A DNA stretch of 64,000 nucleotides from Bacillus benzoevorans (GTDB lineage Bacteria > Bacillota > Bacilli > Bacillales > Cytobacillaceae), in contig NZ_JACHGK010000005.1 in NCBI RefSeq assembly GCF_014207535.1, forward strand, positions 62,001-126,000, written 5' to 3'. A program made the translations under genes and the position numbers. The notes beneath the pieces are model-generated. The model did not search any database. It was not told where the DNA came from and saw only the letters and a list, made by a program, of their open reading frames with translations. This document shows, piece by piece, positions 53,141-62,493 of the stretch; position 1 is the stretch's first letter, and every line of letters begins with the position of its first letter.

Positions 53141-54034
53141 CTATTTTAAAACATATTGTGCGTTAAGTACTTCTGCAATGGTACTCGTCATACTGTATTC
53201 ACCCGAAGCATCATGACCGGCCTCCCATAGCATCATTCCTCCAAAACCATGGTCGAGAGCGAGTTGTGTTTTCTTTTCAACAGTAGACTCTCCATTATAA
53301 TAGTACGTAATTCCATTTATTTGAACGGTATCATTCACAGCGTTTGCTGGATTATTTTCAATTATGTCAGCATAGGATATTTGTTTATGATCCGGTTTTT
53401 CCGGTTGTGCATAAAACGGGACTCCTAATACCAGTTTTTCCTTGTCCAGTTGATGTGCATTAAACAACTCGCTCCAGTAGTTTACGATATTTTCCGCATA
53501 TGAATATGGCGATAAATGAGCAGCGTTATAGCCGCCATCCCATTGACCGTCATAAGCCATAATATTAACATGGTCAACCTGTTCAAACATAGAAGAATCA
53601 TAGACAACACTTGTAACCTCTGTTCCTGAGGAACTATGAACCTTCGCATACACTGCAATGGATACCTCTTTATTTTTACTATGGAGACTCTCGCTTAATT
53701 CTTTTGTAAAAGTTGCCAGACTTTGTGCTTCCTCAGTTGAACGGGGGTGTTCAAAATCAATATCAATTCCGTCTAAATTCTCACGCTCCGTGATACTGAA
53801 AAGTTCCTGTATGAGTTTCGCACGGGAGGCGGGATTCATGATTGCTTGTTTAAAGTAGGGATACGATTCGCCTCCCCAAATATGAAACCATCCGCCAACA
53901 GCTAATATCGCTTTTGTATCATGTTGATGGGCCAGTGAAACCATTTTTTTCAGATTATTTAAAGCGCGATCGCCATTTAGTAAGAAACTGCCATCCGGGA
54001 GGGGATGAGCAAAGGAAAAAATGACGTGCGTCAT
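53141..54034 (-). CDS. GH18 chitinase-like protein, probably 5'-truncated
   Basis: The glycoside hydrolase family 18 motif LDGIDIDFEHP (DxxDxDxE) is intact, as are the AVGGW and NIMAYDGQWDGGY strands. The ATG at 54034 has no ribosome binding site and no signal peptide. Homologous-looking coding sequence continues in frame upstream (FRDPEAVNYSD) to a TAG, with no start codon. The first strand of the barrel and the signal peptide are therefore missing. It is either a remnant or an inactive cytoplasmic form. Confidence 0.65.
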   Translation of the reverse strand: MTHVIFSFAHPLPDGSFLLNGDRALNNLKKMVSLAHQHDTKAILAVGGWFHIWGGESYPYFKQAIMNPASRAKLIQELFSITERENLDGIDIDFEHPRSTEEAQSLATFTKELSESLHSKNKEVSIAVYAKVHSSSGTEVTSVVYDSSMFEQVDHVNIMAYDGQWDGGYNAAHLSPYSYAENIVNYWSELFNAHQLDKEKLVLGVPFYAQPEKPDHKQISYADIIENNPANAVNDTVQINGITYYYNGESTVEKKTQLALDHGFGGMMLWEAGHDASGEYSMTSTIAEVLNAQYVLK

Positions 54035-54390
54035 ATCTGAATAATTAACTGCTTCCGGATCACGGAATTTTAGTTTACAAGTAAATTGTATTTCAATTGA
54101 AATATGTGTGAACTAATCAACATGATCAGAGAATTTGTTGAGTAACTCTACAAAAATCAGTTTTCTATCGATTGATACAGTTTTTGTAAACCCATACAAT
54201 TATAGTAACATGATAGTTTTTTATATAAAAAGGCGGTATGAATTAAATCTATAAAAGGAAAAGGATGAAGGGGAGGTAAAAATATCAAATTAACCAGTGG
54301 AACAAAATACGTAAAATCCAAGGTAAATATATTCACATATTAGTTTTCCAGGCTTGACGATTCGATTACTTTTCTAAGGAGAGGAAAATA
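54035..54390. other. Intergenic region with 5' remnant of the GH18 gene
   Basis: The minus strand up to about 54105 is in frame with the GH18 gene but has no start. The rest is AT-rich and should hold the promoter of the oxidoreductase gene at 54391. Nothing else is seen. Confidence 0.45.
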
Positions 54391-56340
54391 ATGATTAAGA
54401 ATCTATTTACGCCGATGAAGATTGGAGCATTAGAAATACCAAACAGATTCGTTGTCCCACCTATGGTAACTAATTATTGTAATTCGGACGGTACAACAAC
54501 TGAAAGATATATTTCCTACTACGAAGCCCGGGCTAAAGGCGGCTGGGGTCTAATTATTACAGAAGCATGTGCAGTTGATCCGCGCGGCAGAGGATTTTCC
54601 TTTATGGCGGGACTTTGGAATGACAGCCAGATTGATAGCCATCGTGCACTGACGAAGAATGTCCACAAGTATAAGACAAAAATCTTTTTACAAATATTTC
54701 ACGCGGGCAGACAAACAAGCAAAAAAGTGATGGATATGGATCCAGTTGCCCCATCACCGATTCCTTGTCCGGTGAAAATGGAAATGCCCCATGAGTTAAC
54801 GGTAGAGGAAATTCATGACATTGTAGAAAAATTTGGTGATTCAGCTCTAAGGGCGAAAACTGCAGGTTATGATGGGGTTGAAATTCACGGGTCACATGGA
54901 TTTTTAATTGCAGAATTTATGTCCTCTTTTTCCAATAAACGGACGGACCAATATGGTGGGTGTTTATCGAACCGTTTGCGGTTTCCATTAGAAATTATTG
55001 AAAATGTACGCTCCAAAGTCGGTCCCGATTTTCCGGTAGGCTTCCGCATTTCTGCCGATGAATTTGTAACCGGGGGAAACACCATCGTTGATACGAGAGC
55101 GATGGCTCCTATTTTAGAAAATGCCGGAATTAATGTGTTACACGTATCTGCAGGCTGTTATGCCAGCACGGATAAATTTATCCCCCCTTCAGCTGTCCCG
55201 CATGGAAACTTAACCCATTTAGCAGCTGAAATGAAAAAAGTGGTTAATATCCCGGTCATTTCGGTTTCTAGAATCAATGATCCGATGATTGCGGAATCGC
55301 TGCTTGCGGGAGGAATCGCGGATTTTGTTGCCATGGGACGTGCTTCACTTGCCGATCCTAATTTACCGCGGAAAACAGCTGAATCAAAGTTTGCTGAAAT
55401 TAGGATGTGTATTGGCTGTGAACAGGGTTGTTTAGAGCGGTTGCGTGCAGATGAACCGATTCGCTGTCTCGTGAATCCAAAATTAGGAAAGGAAAAGGAA
55501 TTGACGATACAACCAGCAAAAGAAAAGAAGAAAGTCTTAGTTGTCGGCGGAGGACCGGGCGGCATGACAGCAGCCATTGCTGCAGCAGAGGCAGGACATG
55601 AGGTTTCACTATTTGAAAAGAGTGACCGTTTAGGAGGGCAGTTCTACTTAGCTAGCATTCCCCCAGGAAAAGGGGAATTTGCCAGCTTTATTCATTGGCA
55701 AATCAATCAAATGCACAAGCTTGGGGTTGAAGTCCACCTTAATACAACAGCAACACTTCATTTAATTGAATCAAAAGAACCAGATGAAGTCATTATCGCA
55801 ACGGGTGCCAAACCAAAAGTTCCGCATATATCTGGAGCACATTTACAAAATGTTATTTTCTCATTCGATGTGTTAAGCGGAAAAGAAGAAGCCGATCAAA
55901 ATGTCGTTGTTATCGGCGGAGGTTCAGTCGGAGCAGAAACAGCCAATTATTTAGCTAATCAGGGGAAAAATGTAACGTTGGTTGAAGTGCTGCCAAAAAT
56001 TGCAATTGATTATGAACCAGGACCAAGAAAATATTTATTGGAAGAATTAGCGGACAAAAATGTAACAGTTCTTGTTAATTCAAGAGTGCATTCGATTAAA
56101 TATAATGGTGTATCAGTAGAAAGTGGCGGAATCGATAAAATCTTCATTCCCGCTGATTCCGTTGTTTTGGCAATGGGTGCTAAATCAGACAGAGAATTGG
56201 CATCTAAATTGAAAGACAAATCCTATCACGTATCTGTAATTGGCGACGCTATCAAAATCAGAAAAGCTCTTGAAGCCATTGAAGAAGGCTACCTGACCGG
56301 ACTACTCGTCAGCTCCCTGAAAAGCGTCGAAACTCTATGA
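54391..56340 (+). CDS. NADH:flavin oxidoreductase, 2,4-dienoyl-CoA reductase-like
   Basis: This 649-residue protein has an old-yellow-enzyme FMN barrel (about 1-340, HGSHGFLIAEFMS with catalytic-type residues), a 4Fe-4S cluster site (CIGCEQGCLERL...CLVNP, about 341-365) and FAD and NAD(P) domains (VVGGGPGGMTAA and VVIGGGSVGAETA). This is the architecture of FadH and BaiC/D-type enoate reductases. It may reduce an unsaturated acid or aromatic-derived enone; the substrate is unknown. The ATG has AAGGAGAGG upstream. Single gene with a terminator downstream. Confidence 0.85.
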   Translation: MIKNLFTPMKIGALEIPNRFVVPPMVTNYCNSDGTTTERYISYYEARAKGGWGLIITEACAVDPRGRGFSFMAGLWNDSQIDSHRALTKNVHKYKTKIFLQIFHAGRQTSKKVMDMDPVAPSPIPCPVKMEMPHELTVEEIHDIVEKFGDSALRAKTAGYDGVEIHGSHGFLIAEFMSSFSNKRTDQYGGCLSNRLRFPLEIIENVRSKVGPDFPVGFRISADEFVTGGNTIVDTRAMAPILENAGINVLHVSAGCYASTDKFIPPSAVPHGNLTHLAAEMKKVVNIPVISVSRINDPMIAESLLAGGIADFVAMGRASLADPNLPRKTAESKFAEIRMCIGCEQGCLERLRADEPIRCLVNPKLGKEKELTIQPAKEKKKVLVVGGGPGGMTAAIAAAEAGHEVSLFEKSDRLGGQFYLASIPPGKGEFASFIHWQINQMHKLGVEVHLNTTATLHLIESKEPDEVIIATGAKPKVPHISGAHLQNVIFSFDVLSGKEEADQNVVVIGGGSVGAETANYLANQGKNVTLVEVLPKIAIDYEPGPRKYLLEELADKNVTVLVNSRVHSIKYNGVSVESGGIDKIFIPADSVVLAMGAKSDRELASKLKDKSYHVSVIGDAIKIRKALEAIEEGYLTGLLVSSLKSVETL

Positions 56341-56369
56341 TGTATGGTTTGGTTTTGATAGTTTAAGTG

Positions 56370-56403
56370 AAAAGCCTGCCCTTATATAGGGACAGGCCTT
56401 TTT
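56370..56403. terminator. Bidirectional terminator
   Basis: AAAAGCCTG-C-CCCT pairs with AGGG-A-CAGGCCTTTT. It separates the oxidoreductase from the convergent deacetylase gene. Confidence 0.85.
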
Positions 56404-56445
56404 GCGGCGTAACAATCTATAGTTTTCGTTTATTTGCATAAACCT

Positions 56446-57657
56446 TTAGTTCAGCACCTGGCTCAATGTAACAAGCTGGTAGCTTTGTTCCTGCAATAGA
56501 GGAATAGCCTGGTCAACAGCTGACGGGGTGTTGATTCCGCCGATGTGCATTAGAATGATGTCCCCGTTGCTGGCTCCTGTTTGAATGCGGGACACAATTA
56601 CATCTGCAGAGGGCTGCTGCCAGTCGATGGTGTCGAGCGACCATTGGATGCTGTACTGATACCCGGCACTGCTGACGGCTTTTAAAGCAGATTGATTATA
56701 GGAACCGTAAGGAAAGCGGAAATAGGGGGCAGGCGATACTCCTGTTGTTGATTTGATAATTTGTTCTGCCTTCTTTATATCTTCGACAAATGTACTGCTG
56801 CTGACTTGTACCGCATCCGGATGTGAGTAAGAGTGGTTTCCAATTTCATGTCCTTCATTCACGATTCTTTTTGCATATTCAGGGAATTTTTCTACCCATT
56901 TTCCGGTTAAAAAGAAGGTTGCTTTTACATGATGTTTTTGTAAAATATCTAAAATTTGTATTCCGGCAATATCGCTTCCTGCATCAAATGTTAAGGCAAT
57001 TTCCCGTTGCTGCAGGTTTCCATGGCTAATCATCATGGACGCTGGACCTGTTACAGGACGTTGTGGTTCCGGCGCTGGTTCCGGATCCACAGGAAGTGCA
57101 GGCTCATTGTTTTTGCCATACAATTTTAACACTTGTCCTATATAAATGATATCAGATCTCAGGTTGTTCCACCGTTTAATGTCCGATATCGTCACATCTG
57201 CCCTCTCCGCTATGGACCATAATGTATCGCCGCTAATCACCGAATAATTCACGCTGCCATTTGCAGGAACCGCGATCTTTGCGGAAGGGGCCGGTGAAGG
57301 ATCGCTAGGTTCAGGGGCAGTTAGTTCTTCTTTCTGTTGCGGAAGAACTGGTTCTGTTGGTGGAGGAGCAGGGGACCCCGCCGGCTTATCTTCATTCTGT
57401 TCTTTTTCCTCCACAGGAGGCTTTTTCTGCTTCGCTACCTTTTCTTTCTCAGTTACAATTGACTCGGTTTTTTCATCAGCTTCGAAACCAAAGTTTGACA
57501 AGCTCCAATCTGTAACCGAAATAAGAACAATGCATGCAAGCAGACTCAGGGCTGAAAGAGAGAAAAATATCCATTTCTTTTTTGTTTTTCGAAAAGTCCC
57601 TGCCAAGAGAAAGATGAGAAACAATAATAGTGCAGTAATAATCAAGTATGCCGGCAT
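56446..57657 (-). CDS. Membrane-anchored LysM + polysaccharide deacetylase
   Basis: This 403-residue protein has two N-terminal membrane segments (about 3-20 and 30-50), a Pro/Glu-rich linker (about 75-130), one LysM domain (about 138-182, YSVISGDTLWSIAERADVTI) and a NodB-type deacetylase domain (about 215-400; ALTFDAGSD and HSYSH give the metal site, RFPYG the next motif). It probably deacetylates peptidoglycan or chitin-like polymers at the cell surface. The ATG at 57657 has GGGGG upstream. Single gene. Confidence 0.88.
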   Translation of the reverse strand: MPAYLIITALLLFLIFLLAGTFRKTKKKWIFFSLSALSLLACIVLISVTDWSLSNFGFEADEKTESIVTEKEKVAKQKKPPVEEKEQNEDKPAGSPAPPPTEPVLPQQKEELTAPEPSDPSPAPSAKIAVPANGSVNYSVISGDTLWSIAERADVTISDIKRWNNLRSDIIYIGQVLKLYGKNNEPALPVDPEPAPEPQRPVTGPASMMISHGNLQQREIALTFDAGSDIAGIQILDILQKHHVKATFFLTGKWVEKFPEYAKRIVNEGHEIGNHSYSHPDAVQVSSSTFVEDIKKAEQIIKSTTGVSPAPYFRFPYGSYNQSALKAVSSAGYQYSIQWSLDTIDWQQPSADVIVSRIQTGASNGDIILMHIGGINTPSAVDQAIPLLQEQSYQLVTLSQVLN

Positions 57658-57983
57658 AATCACTTCCCCCTTGTAATAAATAATGTCGAGAAATAACGGT
57701 GGAAATACGAATCGAGAAAAGGTTAAGGTTTGAAAGAAAATATCAAAATGGGAGACTAGAAACCATTTCCATACAGCTTTTTGAGAAAAAAGTTCGTAAA
57801 TGACGCTTTCAGCAATAACAAGAGGAATAATATCTCTATAATAATTATACTATATGAAAAACCACCAACGTATCTGAAACTATGTCAATATTCGGATAAT
57901 CATAGTTTTGGACAATATAAAATCTGCTTTCCTGCTATAATCCACTTGCATTATAATAACAAGAAGGATAGAAGGAGAAGCCA
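57658..57983. other. Divergent intergenic region
   Basis: It is AT-rich and non-coding and holds the presumed promoters of the deacetylase (minus) and the acetyltransferase (plus). No RNA gene or operator is evident. Confidence 0.4.
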
Positions 57984-58751
57984 ATGAAAAAGATAACCTT
58001 TCAAAATCTTTACCGTCCGGGTAAAGTGGTGATCGATAATGAATTCTTCACCCATTTTCATGCCCCCGAAACGAATCTGCTATATGATTACAATGATATC
58101 CAGTTTAAAACAATGCCTACCGTACCTGAATTTATCTTGGCAGAAGAATATTTACAAGACTTTCATTTCAGGCATCAACAAAACCATCTAAAGTTCTGTT
58201 TTCCGGATAATGAACCATTGTCTCAAGAAATAATCGTCTATCTAAGCAGCAGCGGGTATGGCAATTGCTTAATGGAGCTTTATGGAATTCACCCGGAGCA
58301 ATTCCCGAAAGCAGATGAAGTGCCGGAAATCAACATCCAGCCTGTTACGGAGGAACAGCTGCAAACCTACTTAGACTTCGAATATGAACAGGATGTCAAG
58401 TACGGGACAGGATTCGCTGAAGAAAAGCAGGGGCATTATAGGAGAAGTTTCCAAGACGGTAGAATGATGCAGCTGCTTGCCTATTATCAGGGAATGCCGG
58501 CCGGTTCTGTCGTTGTGATCATTTCAGAAGAAATTGTTGAATTAGACAATTTGATCGTACTTGAGTCTTTGCGCGGCAAAGGAATTGGTAGCAGACTGCA
58601 GCAATATGTCATGAATCACTTTGCTGAAAAAATAATTATTCTTGCAGCAGATGGATATGACACCGCCAAGAAAATGTATCAGAAACAGCATTATCAATTT
58701 CTTGGATACCGCTATGAAGTGCTGAAGATTTGTTGTGAAAAGGAGTTCTAG
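57984..58751 (+). CDS. GNAT-family N-acetyltransferase
   Basis: This 255-residue protein has a C-terminal GNAT domain (about 115-245) with the acetyl-CoA motif LESLRGKGIGSRLQQYVM. The N-terminal 110 residues form a second, divergent domain. The acceptor is unknown. The ATG has AGAAGGAGAAG upstream; a strong terminator follows. Confidence 0.82.
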   Translation: MKKITFQNLYRPGKVVIDNEFFTHFHAPETNLLYDYNDIQFKTMPTVPEFILAEEYLQDFHFRHQQNHLKFCFPDNEPLSQEIIVYLSSSGYGNCLMELYGIHPEQFPKADEVPEINIQPVTEEQLQTYLDFEYEQDVKYGTGFAEEKQGHYRRSFQDGRMMQLLAYYQGMPAGSVVVIISEEIVELDNLIVLESLRGKGIGSRLQQYVMNHFAEKIIILAADGYDTAKKMYQKQHYQFLGYRYEVLKICCEKEF

Positions 58752-58760
58752 GAAAACAGT

Positions 58761-58800
58761 AGCAAAAGACCCCGCGGAGACTTTCGCAGGGTCTTTTGCT
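58761..58800 (+). terminator. Rho-independent terminator
   Basis: AGCAAAAGACCC pairs with GGGTCTTTTGCT over a 16-base loop. Confidence 0.9.
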
Positions 58801-58955
58801 GTACATCAAACCTCCAACTTCCGTTCTTAAAAAAGTTCCTCAACGAAACAAGAAGGAAAAGGGATCTGCATTGTCGAATACTGTGCTGTAAAAATAACCT
58901 TTTTGCAGGAAAAATACCGTGTGTTAAAAAGAATACCGAAACGGGAGGGAGCAGC

Positions 58956-59774
58956 ATGAAATATAGCGAAGCTGTCAAAAATCACTTGTCAGATTACAAA
59001 AAGGAAGAACTGGGTGTGTACGAAAACGGAATATGGAAGCGGAATGACAGACCCTATCCGCATATCCTGCCGCCAGAACTATGGGGCTTTAATTTATTAG
59101 AGAACTATAGAAATGACTTAATCCGCTACATTGAAGCTAATGACATCCATCTTCATCAAGATTTTCATCATTTAAATTCCTCACAGGCCGTCTGCTTAAA
59201 CTTTTTTTATCCCATTATCGCTGAACAAAAGAATGATATGCTGCTAGAGATTCTGCAAATTGAAAATGAAACCATAGAAGATTGGACATTTGAAAAGGTT
59301 CTATGTCCAAAAGAAGGAACCAGCTTTGATTTCTATCTTAAACTCCAATCCGGCCGTCAGATTTTCTTTGAAATAAAATACTCAGAACAGGAATTTGGCA
59401 AAGCGAAATCAATTGGAAAATATCGCAGGAAATACGAAGAAATTTATAAAAATCGCCTTCATGGAAAAATAAGTTCCGAATTGAACGAATATGATGAATT
59501 AATCCGGCATTATCAGCTTCTGCGGCACATCTCTTATATAGATGCCGCAAAAAATCATTTGTTTATCACCATTTGTCCTCAGGATAATCATAAGATTATT
59601 CAAGAATACAACGATGTCCTAAACGATTGTCTTGTCCCTGAGCTTCGGTCAAAAGTACGTCTGCTGACATGGGAATCCCTTGTCTTGAAACTCAACCCTT
59701 TGCTTTTAGCAGATAATGCACCGCTGCGTATGCTTCATCATTACAGCCAGTTTGAAGATAAATATTTGATATAG
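58956..59774 (+). CDS. PD-(D/E)XK-type nuclease, PGN_0703-like
   Basis: This 272-residue protein has a probable PD-(D/E)XK site: D in TSFDFYLKL and EIK in RQIFFEIKYSE (about 125-150). The preceding HLNSSQAVCLNFFYPII segment resembles the PGN_0703 group of putative restriction endonucleases. No methyltransferase lies next to it. The ATG has GGGAGGG upstream. It could be a solitary restriction or defence nuclease; the assignment is by motif only. Confidence 0.7.
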   Translation: MKYSEAVKNHLSDYKKEELGVYENGIWKRNDRPYPHILPPELWGFNLLENYRNDLIRYIEANDIHLHQDFHHLNSSQAVCLNFFYPIIAEQKNDMLLEILQIENETIEDWTFEKVLCPKEGTSFDFYLKLQSGRQIFFEIKYSEQEFGKAKSIGKYRRKYEEIYKNRLHGKISSELNEYDELIRHYQLLRHISYIDAAKNHLFITICPQDNHKIIQEYNDVLNDCLVPELRSKVRLLTWESLVLKLNPLLLADNAPLRMLHHYSQFEDKYLI

Positions 59775-59881
59775 GGATGTGCTGTTTTTACTGAGAAAAG
59801 GTTAATGATTATAAATATTCTTTTAAAAGGGAATGTCGGGGCTTTCTTAAGGAATCTAAATCAGAAAGGACCGGATTGGCT

Positions 59882-60832
59882 ATGGCGATTGGCAGAAGTA
59901 AGGTAGTTGTCGTAGGGACAGGGGCTGTTGGTTCTACAGTGGCCTTTGACCTTGTGAGAAACCATGTTTGTGATGAATTGATACTGGTAAACCGCACGAA
60001 GGAGAAAGCTTGGGCAGAAGCAGTCGATCTGCAGCATTCCCTTGGCTACAGCGGGCAAAAGATGCTCATCAAAGATGGAGTGTTTGGAGACTGCGGCGAT
60101 GCCGATATTGTGGTTATGGCTGCTGCACCGCCCTATATTAAAGGGCAAACACGACTCGATGCACTGGAAAAGTCGGCTGCAATCATGGAGGACATGGTTC
60201 CAGTGATTATTAAAAGCGGCTTTTCCGGGATTTTTATTGTCATCACCAACCCGGTGGATTGTATCAGCTACTATATTCAAAAGCTTTCAGGCATGCCGCC
60301 GAGCAGGGTAATTGGTACAGGTACTGCCCTAGATTCGGCGCGGCTGAAATATACGATAGCTGATATTATGGGAGTTGATCAGCAAAGTGTACATGCGATT
60401 TGCATGGGGGAACATGGCGAATCCCAGCTTATTCCTTGGAGCCAGATTTCGGTTGGAGGCAAGAGGTTTTTGGATATTATCCATGATAATAAAAAGCTGT
60501 TTGAAAAATTCAATCTTGATCATTTTGCGGATAATATTAAAAAGGTAGCCGACCGAATTATGCTGGCAAAAGGGGCCACTACTTTCGGGATTGCCGCGAC
60601 AACCGTGCAAATTATCAAAGCTATCCTCCATAACGAAAATAAAGTGATCCCGGTGTCTGCCATGCTGAATGGGGAATACGGTGAAAAGGATGTCTATGCC
60701 GGTGTACCCGCCGTTCTCTACAGTCAGGGAATCAAGGAACTGGTGGAATATCATTTGCTAAAGGAAGAAATGGCGGAACTGAGAAAATCAGTTGCAATTA
60801 TCAGGAAATATAATCAGAAACTAAAAATATAA
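59882..60832 (+). CDS. L-lactate/2-hydroxyacid dehydrogenase family protein, atypical
   Basis: This protein of about 316 residues has the LDH/MDH fold with the GTGAVGST dinucleotide motif, TNPVD, the ALDSARLKY arginine and the catalytic-type histidine in MGEHGES. Two key positions differ. The acidic residue after strand 2 that selects NAD is replaced (LVNRTKEK), which may favour NADP. The substrate loop reads PPYIKGQTR, with neither the Gln of LDH nor the Arg of MDH. The substrate is therefore uncertain. AAAGGA precedes the ATG; TTG 59876 is an alternative start. Confidence 0.75.
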   Translation: MAIGRSKVVVVGTGAVGSTVAFDLVRNHVCDELILVNRTKEKAWAEAVDLQHSLGYSGQKMLIKDGVFGDCGDADIVVMAAAPPYIKGQTRLDALEKSAAIMEDMVPVIIKSGFSGIFIVITNPVDCISYYIQKLSGMPPSRVIGTGTALDSARLKYTIADIMGVDQQSVHAICMGEHGESQLIPWSQISVGGKRFLDIIHDNKKLFEKFNLDHFADNIKKVADRIMLAKGATTFGIAATTVQIIKAILHNENKVIPVSAMLNGEYGEKDVYAGVPAVLYSQGIKELVEYHLLKEEMAELRKSVAIIRKYNQKLKI

Positions 60833-61167
60833 TAGCAGGGACGAAAAATTCATTTTTCATAAAGTAAAGAATTTCATGCTTTTTTCTCGTCTGATTAGAG
60901 CCTATTCTCTATCAGGCATTTTTTGATCCGATGAGAAGGGGAATAATTCGTCTCTCAAGATTCCTGCTTGAATACATATTTTTGTAATCATTCGATTGAC
61001 AATCATTCATTTGTATTTTAATATATACCCATAGTGGTAATGGTAATTGGTGCGATAAATAGATTTCTAAAAGAAAGCACCGAAGTTGCTACATGTAATA
61101 TTTTTAACGTAAAGAACTATGTTTAGCTTCAAAAATACCCTATATGGTATAATAGAAGGAGGTCTCC
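60833..61167 (+). promoter_or_regulatory. Promoter region of the persulfide operon with two CstR/CsoR-like sites
   Basis: TATACCCATAGTGGTAAT at 61024-61041 and ATACCCTATATGGTAT at 61135-61150 resemble operators of CsoR-type persulfide-sensing repressors such as CstR. A third copy lies at 62473. The second copy sits seven bases before the ribosome binding site of yrkF. Confidence 0.6.
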
Positions 61168-61740
61168 ATGATTAAAGCAAATGATGTCTTAGACGCAAAA
61201 GGGTTGGCCTGCCCGATGCCAATTGTCAAAACAAAAAAGGCTATGACTGTTTTAGAGGCTGGTCATGTATTAGAGGTTCAAGCGACGGATAAAGGCTCAA
61301 AGGCAGATATGAAAGCTTGGGCAGAAAGCACAGGTCATCAATACTTGGGAACGATTGAAGAGGAAGGTGTATTAAAGCACTATTTAAGAAAATCTTCTAC
61401 AAACAATGAACCAGTTGAAAAAAAACATCCGAAAATTACAACCAATGAAGAATTGGAAACGAAATTAAACACCGATGAACCCATTGTCGTGTTAGATGTA
61501 AGAGAGGCTGCAGAATATTTATTCAACCATATTCCGAAGGCTGTTTCGATTCCTTTAGGTGATTTGGAAGATCGTTTGCAGGAGTTAAATAAGTGCGATG
61601 AAATTTATGTCATTTGCCGTACTGGCAGCCGCAGTGATCTTGCAGCGCAAAAGCTGGCTGAAAGCGGATTTATAAATACTTATAATGTTGTCCCTGGTAT
61701 GAGTCAATGGTCTGGCGAAACAACAGGTATACAAAAATAA
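61168..61740 (+). CDS. yrkF: TusA-rhodanese fusion sulfurtransferase (YrkF-like)
   Basis: This 190-residue protein joins a TusA domain (1-75, catalytic C15 in LACPMP) to a rhodanese domain (about 88-188, catalytic C150 in CRTGSR). It would relay persulfide sulfur. The B. subtilis counterpart is YrkF. AAGGAGGT lies before the ATG. It is the first gene of a sulfur operon with operator-like sites upstream. Confidence 0.9.
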   Translation: MIKANDVLDAKGLACPMPIVKTKKAMTVLEAGHVLEVQATDKGSKADMKAWAESTGHQYLGTIEEEGVLKHYLRKSSTNNEPVEKKHPKITTNEELETKLNTDEPIVVLDVREAAEYLFNHIPKAVSIPLGDLEDRLQELNKCDEIYVICRTGSRSDLAAQKLAESGFINTYNVVPGMSQWSGETTGIQK

Positions 61741-61898
61741 AGATTTCACTAAATTACTAGACGGCGTAGCTTAGATAGTATGTGAAGCTTTGCTTCACTC
61801 ATGAGTTAGAATGAATTTTGTACGTATGAAAATTTTAGTTTTGCGGCTTTTTAAGCCTTTGATGATAAACATTTTTAATAATTAGGAGGAAATCAATC

Positions 61899-62294
61899 AT
61901 GAGTAAAAAAGTAGCAATTATCGCAAGCAATGGCGGTTTATTTGATGCATATAAGGTGTTTAATATCGCAACGGCAGCAGCAGCAACAGAACAGGAAGTG
62001 GCAGTTTTCTTCACATTTGAAGGTTTAAATTTAATTCATAAGGAAGCAAACAAACATCTGCCAATGCCTGAGGGAAAAGAACAATATGGCGAAGGGTTTG
62101 CGAAGGCAAATGTTCCATCGATTCCTGAATTAGTGGAAATGGCACAGGATTTAGGCGTTAAATTCATCGGCTGTCAAATGACCATGGATGTAATGGGTTT
62201 AACCGAAGCTGATTTCGTTGACGGCATTGAAGTAGGCGGAGCTGTAACATTTTTAGAATTTGCCACAAATGCTGCTGCCACTCTTACATTTTAA
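61899..62294 (+). CDS. yrkE: DsrE/DsrF-like sulfur-relay protein (YrkE-like)
   Basis: This 131-residue protein has the DsrE/F/H fold with SKKVAIIASNGGLFDAYKVFNIATAA and a conserved cysteine in FIGCQMTMDVMG, which would carry persulfide. It resembles YrkE of Bacillus. The ATG has AGGAGGAAA upstream. It is in the sulfurtransferase operon, 158 bases after yrkF. Confidence 0.82.
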   Translation: MSKKVAIIASNGGLFDAYKVFNIATAAAATEQEVAVFFTFEGLNLIHKEANKHLPMPEGKEQYGEGFAKANVPSIPELVEMAQDLGVKFIGCQMTMDVMGLTEADFVDGIEVGGAVTFLEFATNAAATLTF

Positions 62295-62472
62295 AGAAGC
62301 ACTGAATCAAGAGATGATTGTGGGTAACACCATTCAAACAAAAGCTCTTGGTGCACTGGAGTTTAGTTTGTTTCTCAACCAAAGTAAAACCAATCAAAAT
62401 GGTGCACCGGGACTTGCGTTTGCGTTAAACGACTCATTACAATGATAAATTGAAATTTTTTTAGCTAAAAAT

Positions 62473-62487
62473 ATACCATAGGGGGTA
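62473..62487 (+). promoter_or_regulatory. CstR/CsoR-like operator
   Basis: ATACC-ATAGG-GGGTA, similar to the two sites before yrkF, lies immediately upstream of the yrkH start and suggests a second regulated promoter. Confidence 0.5.
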
Positions 62488-62493
62488 AGATGG

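Noticed and set aside
57781..57987. 68-codon frame upstream of the acetyltransferase
   Set aside because: It has AT-rich random-looking composition in a promoter region and no ribosome binding site.
62260..62445. 61-codon frame between yrkE and yrkH
   Set aside because: It begins inside yrkE in another frame and has no ribosome binding site or recognisable pattern.
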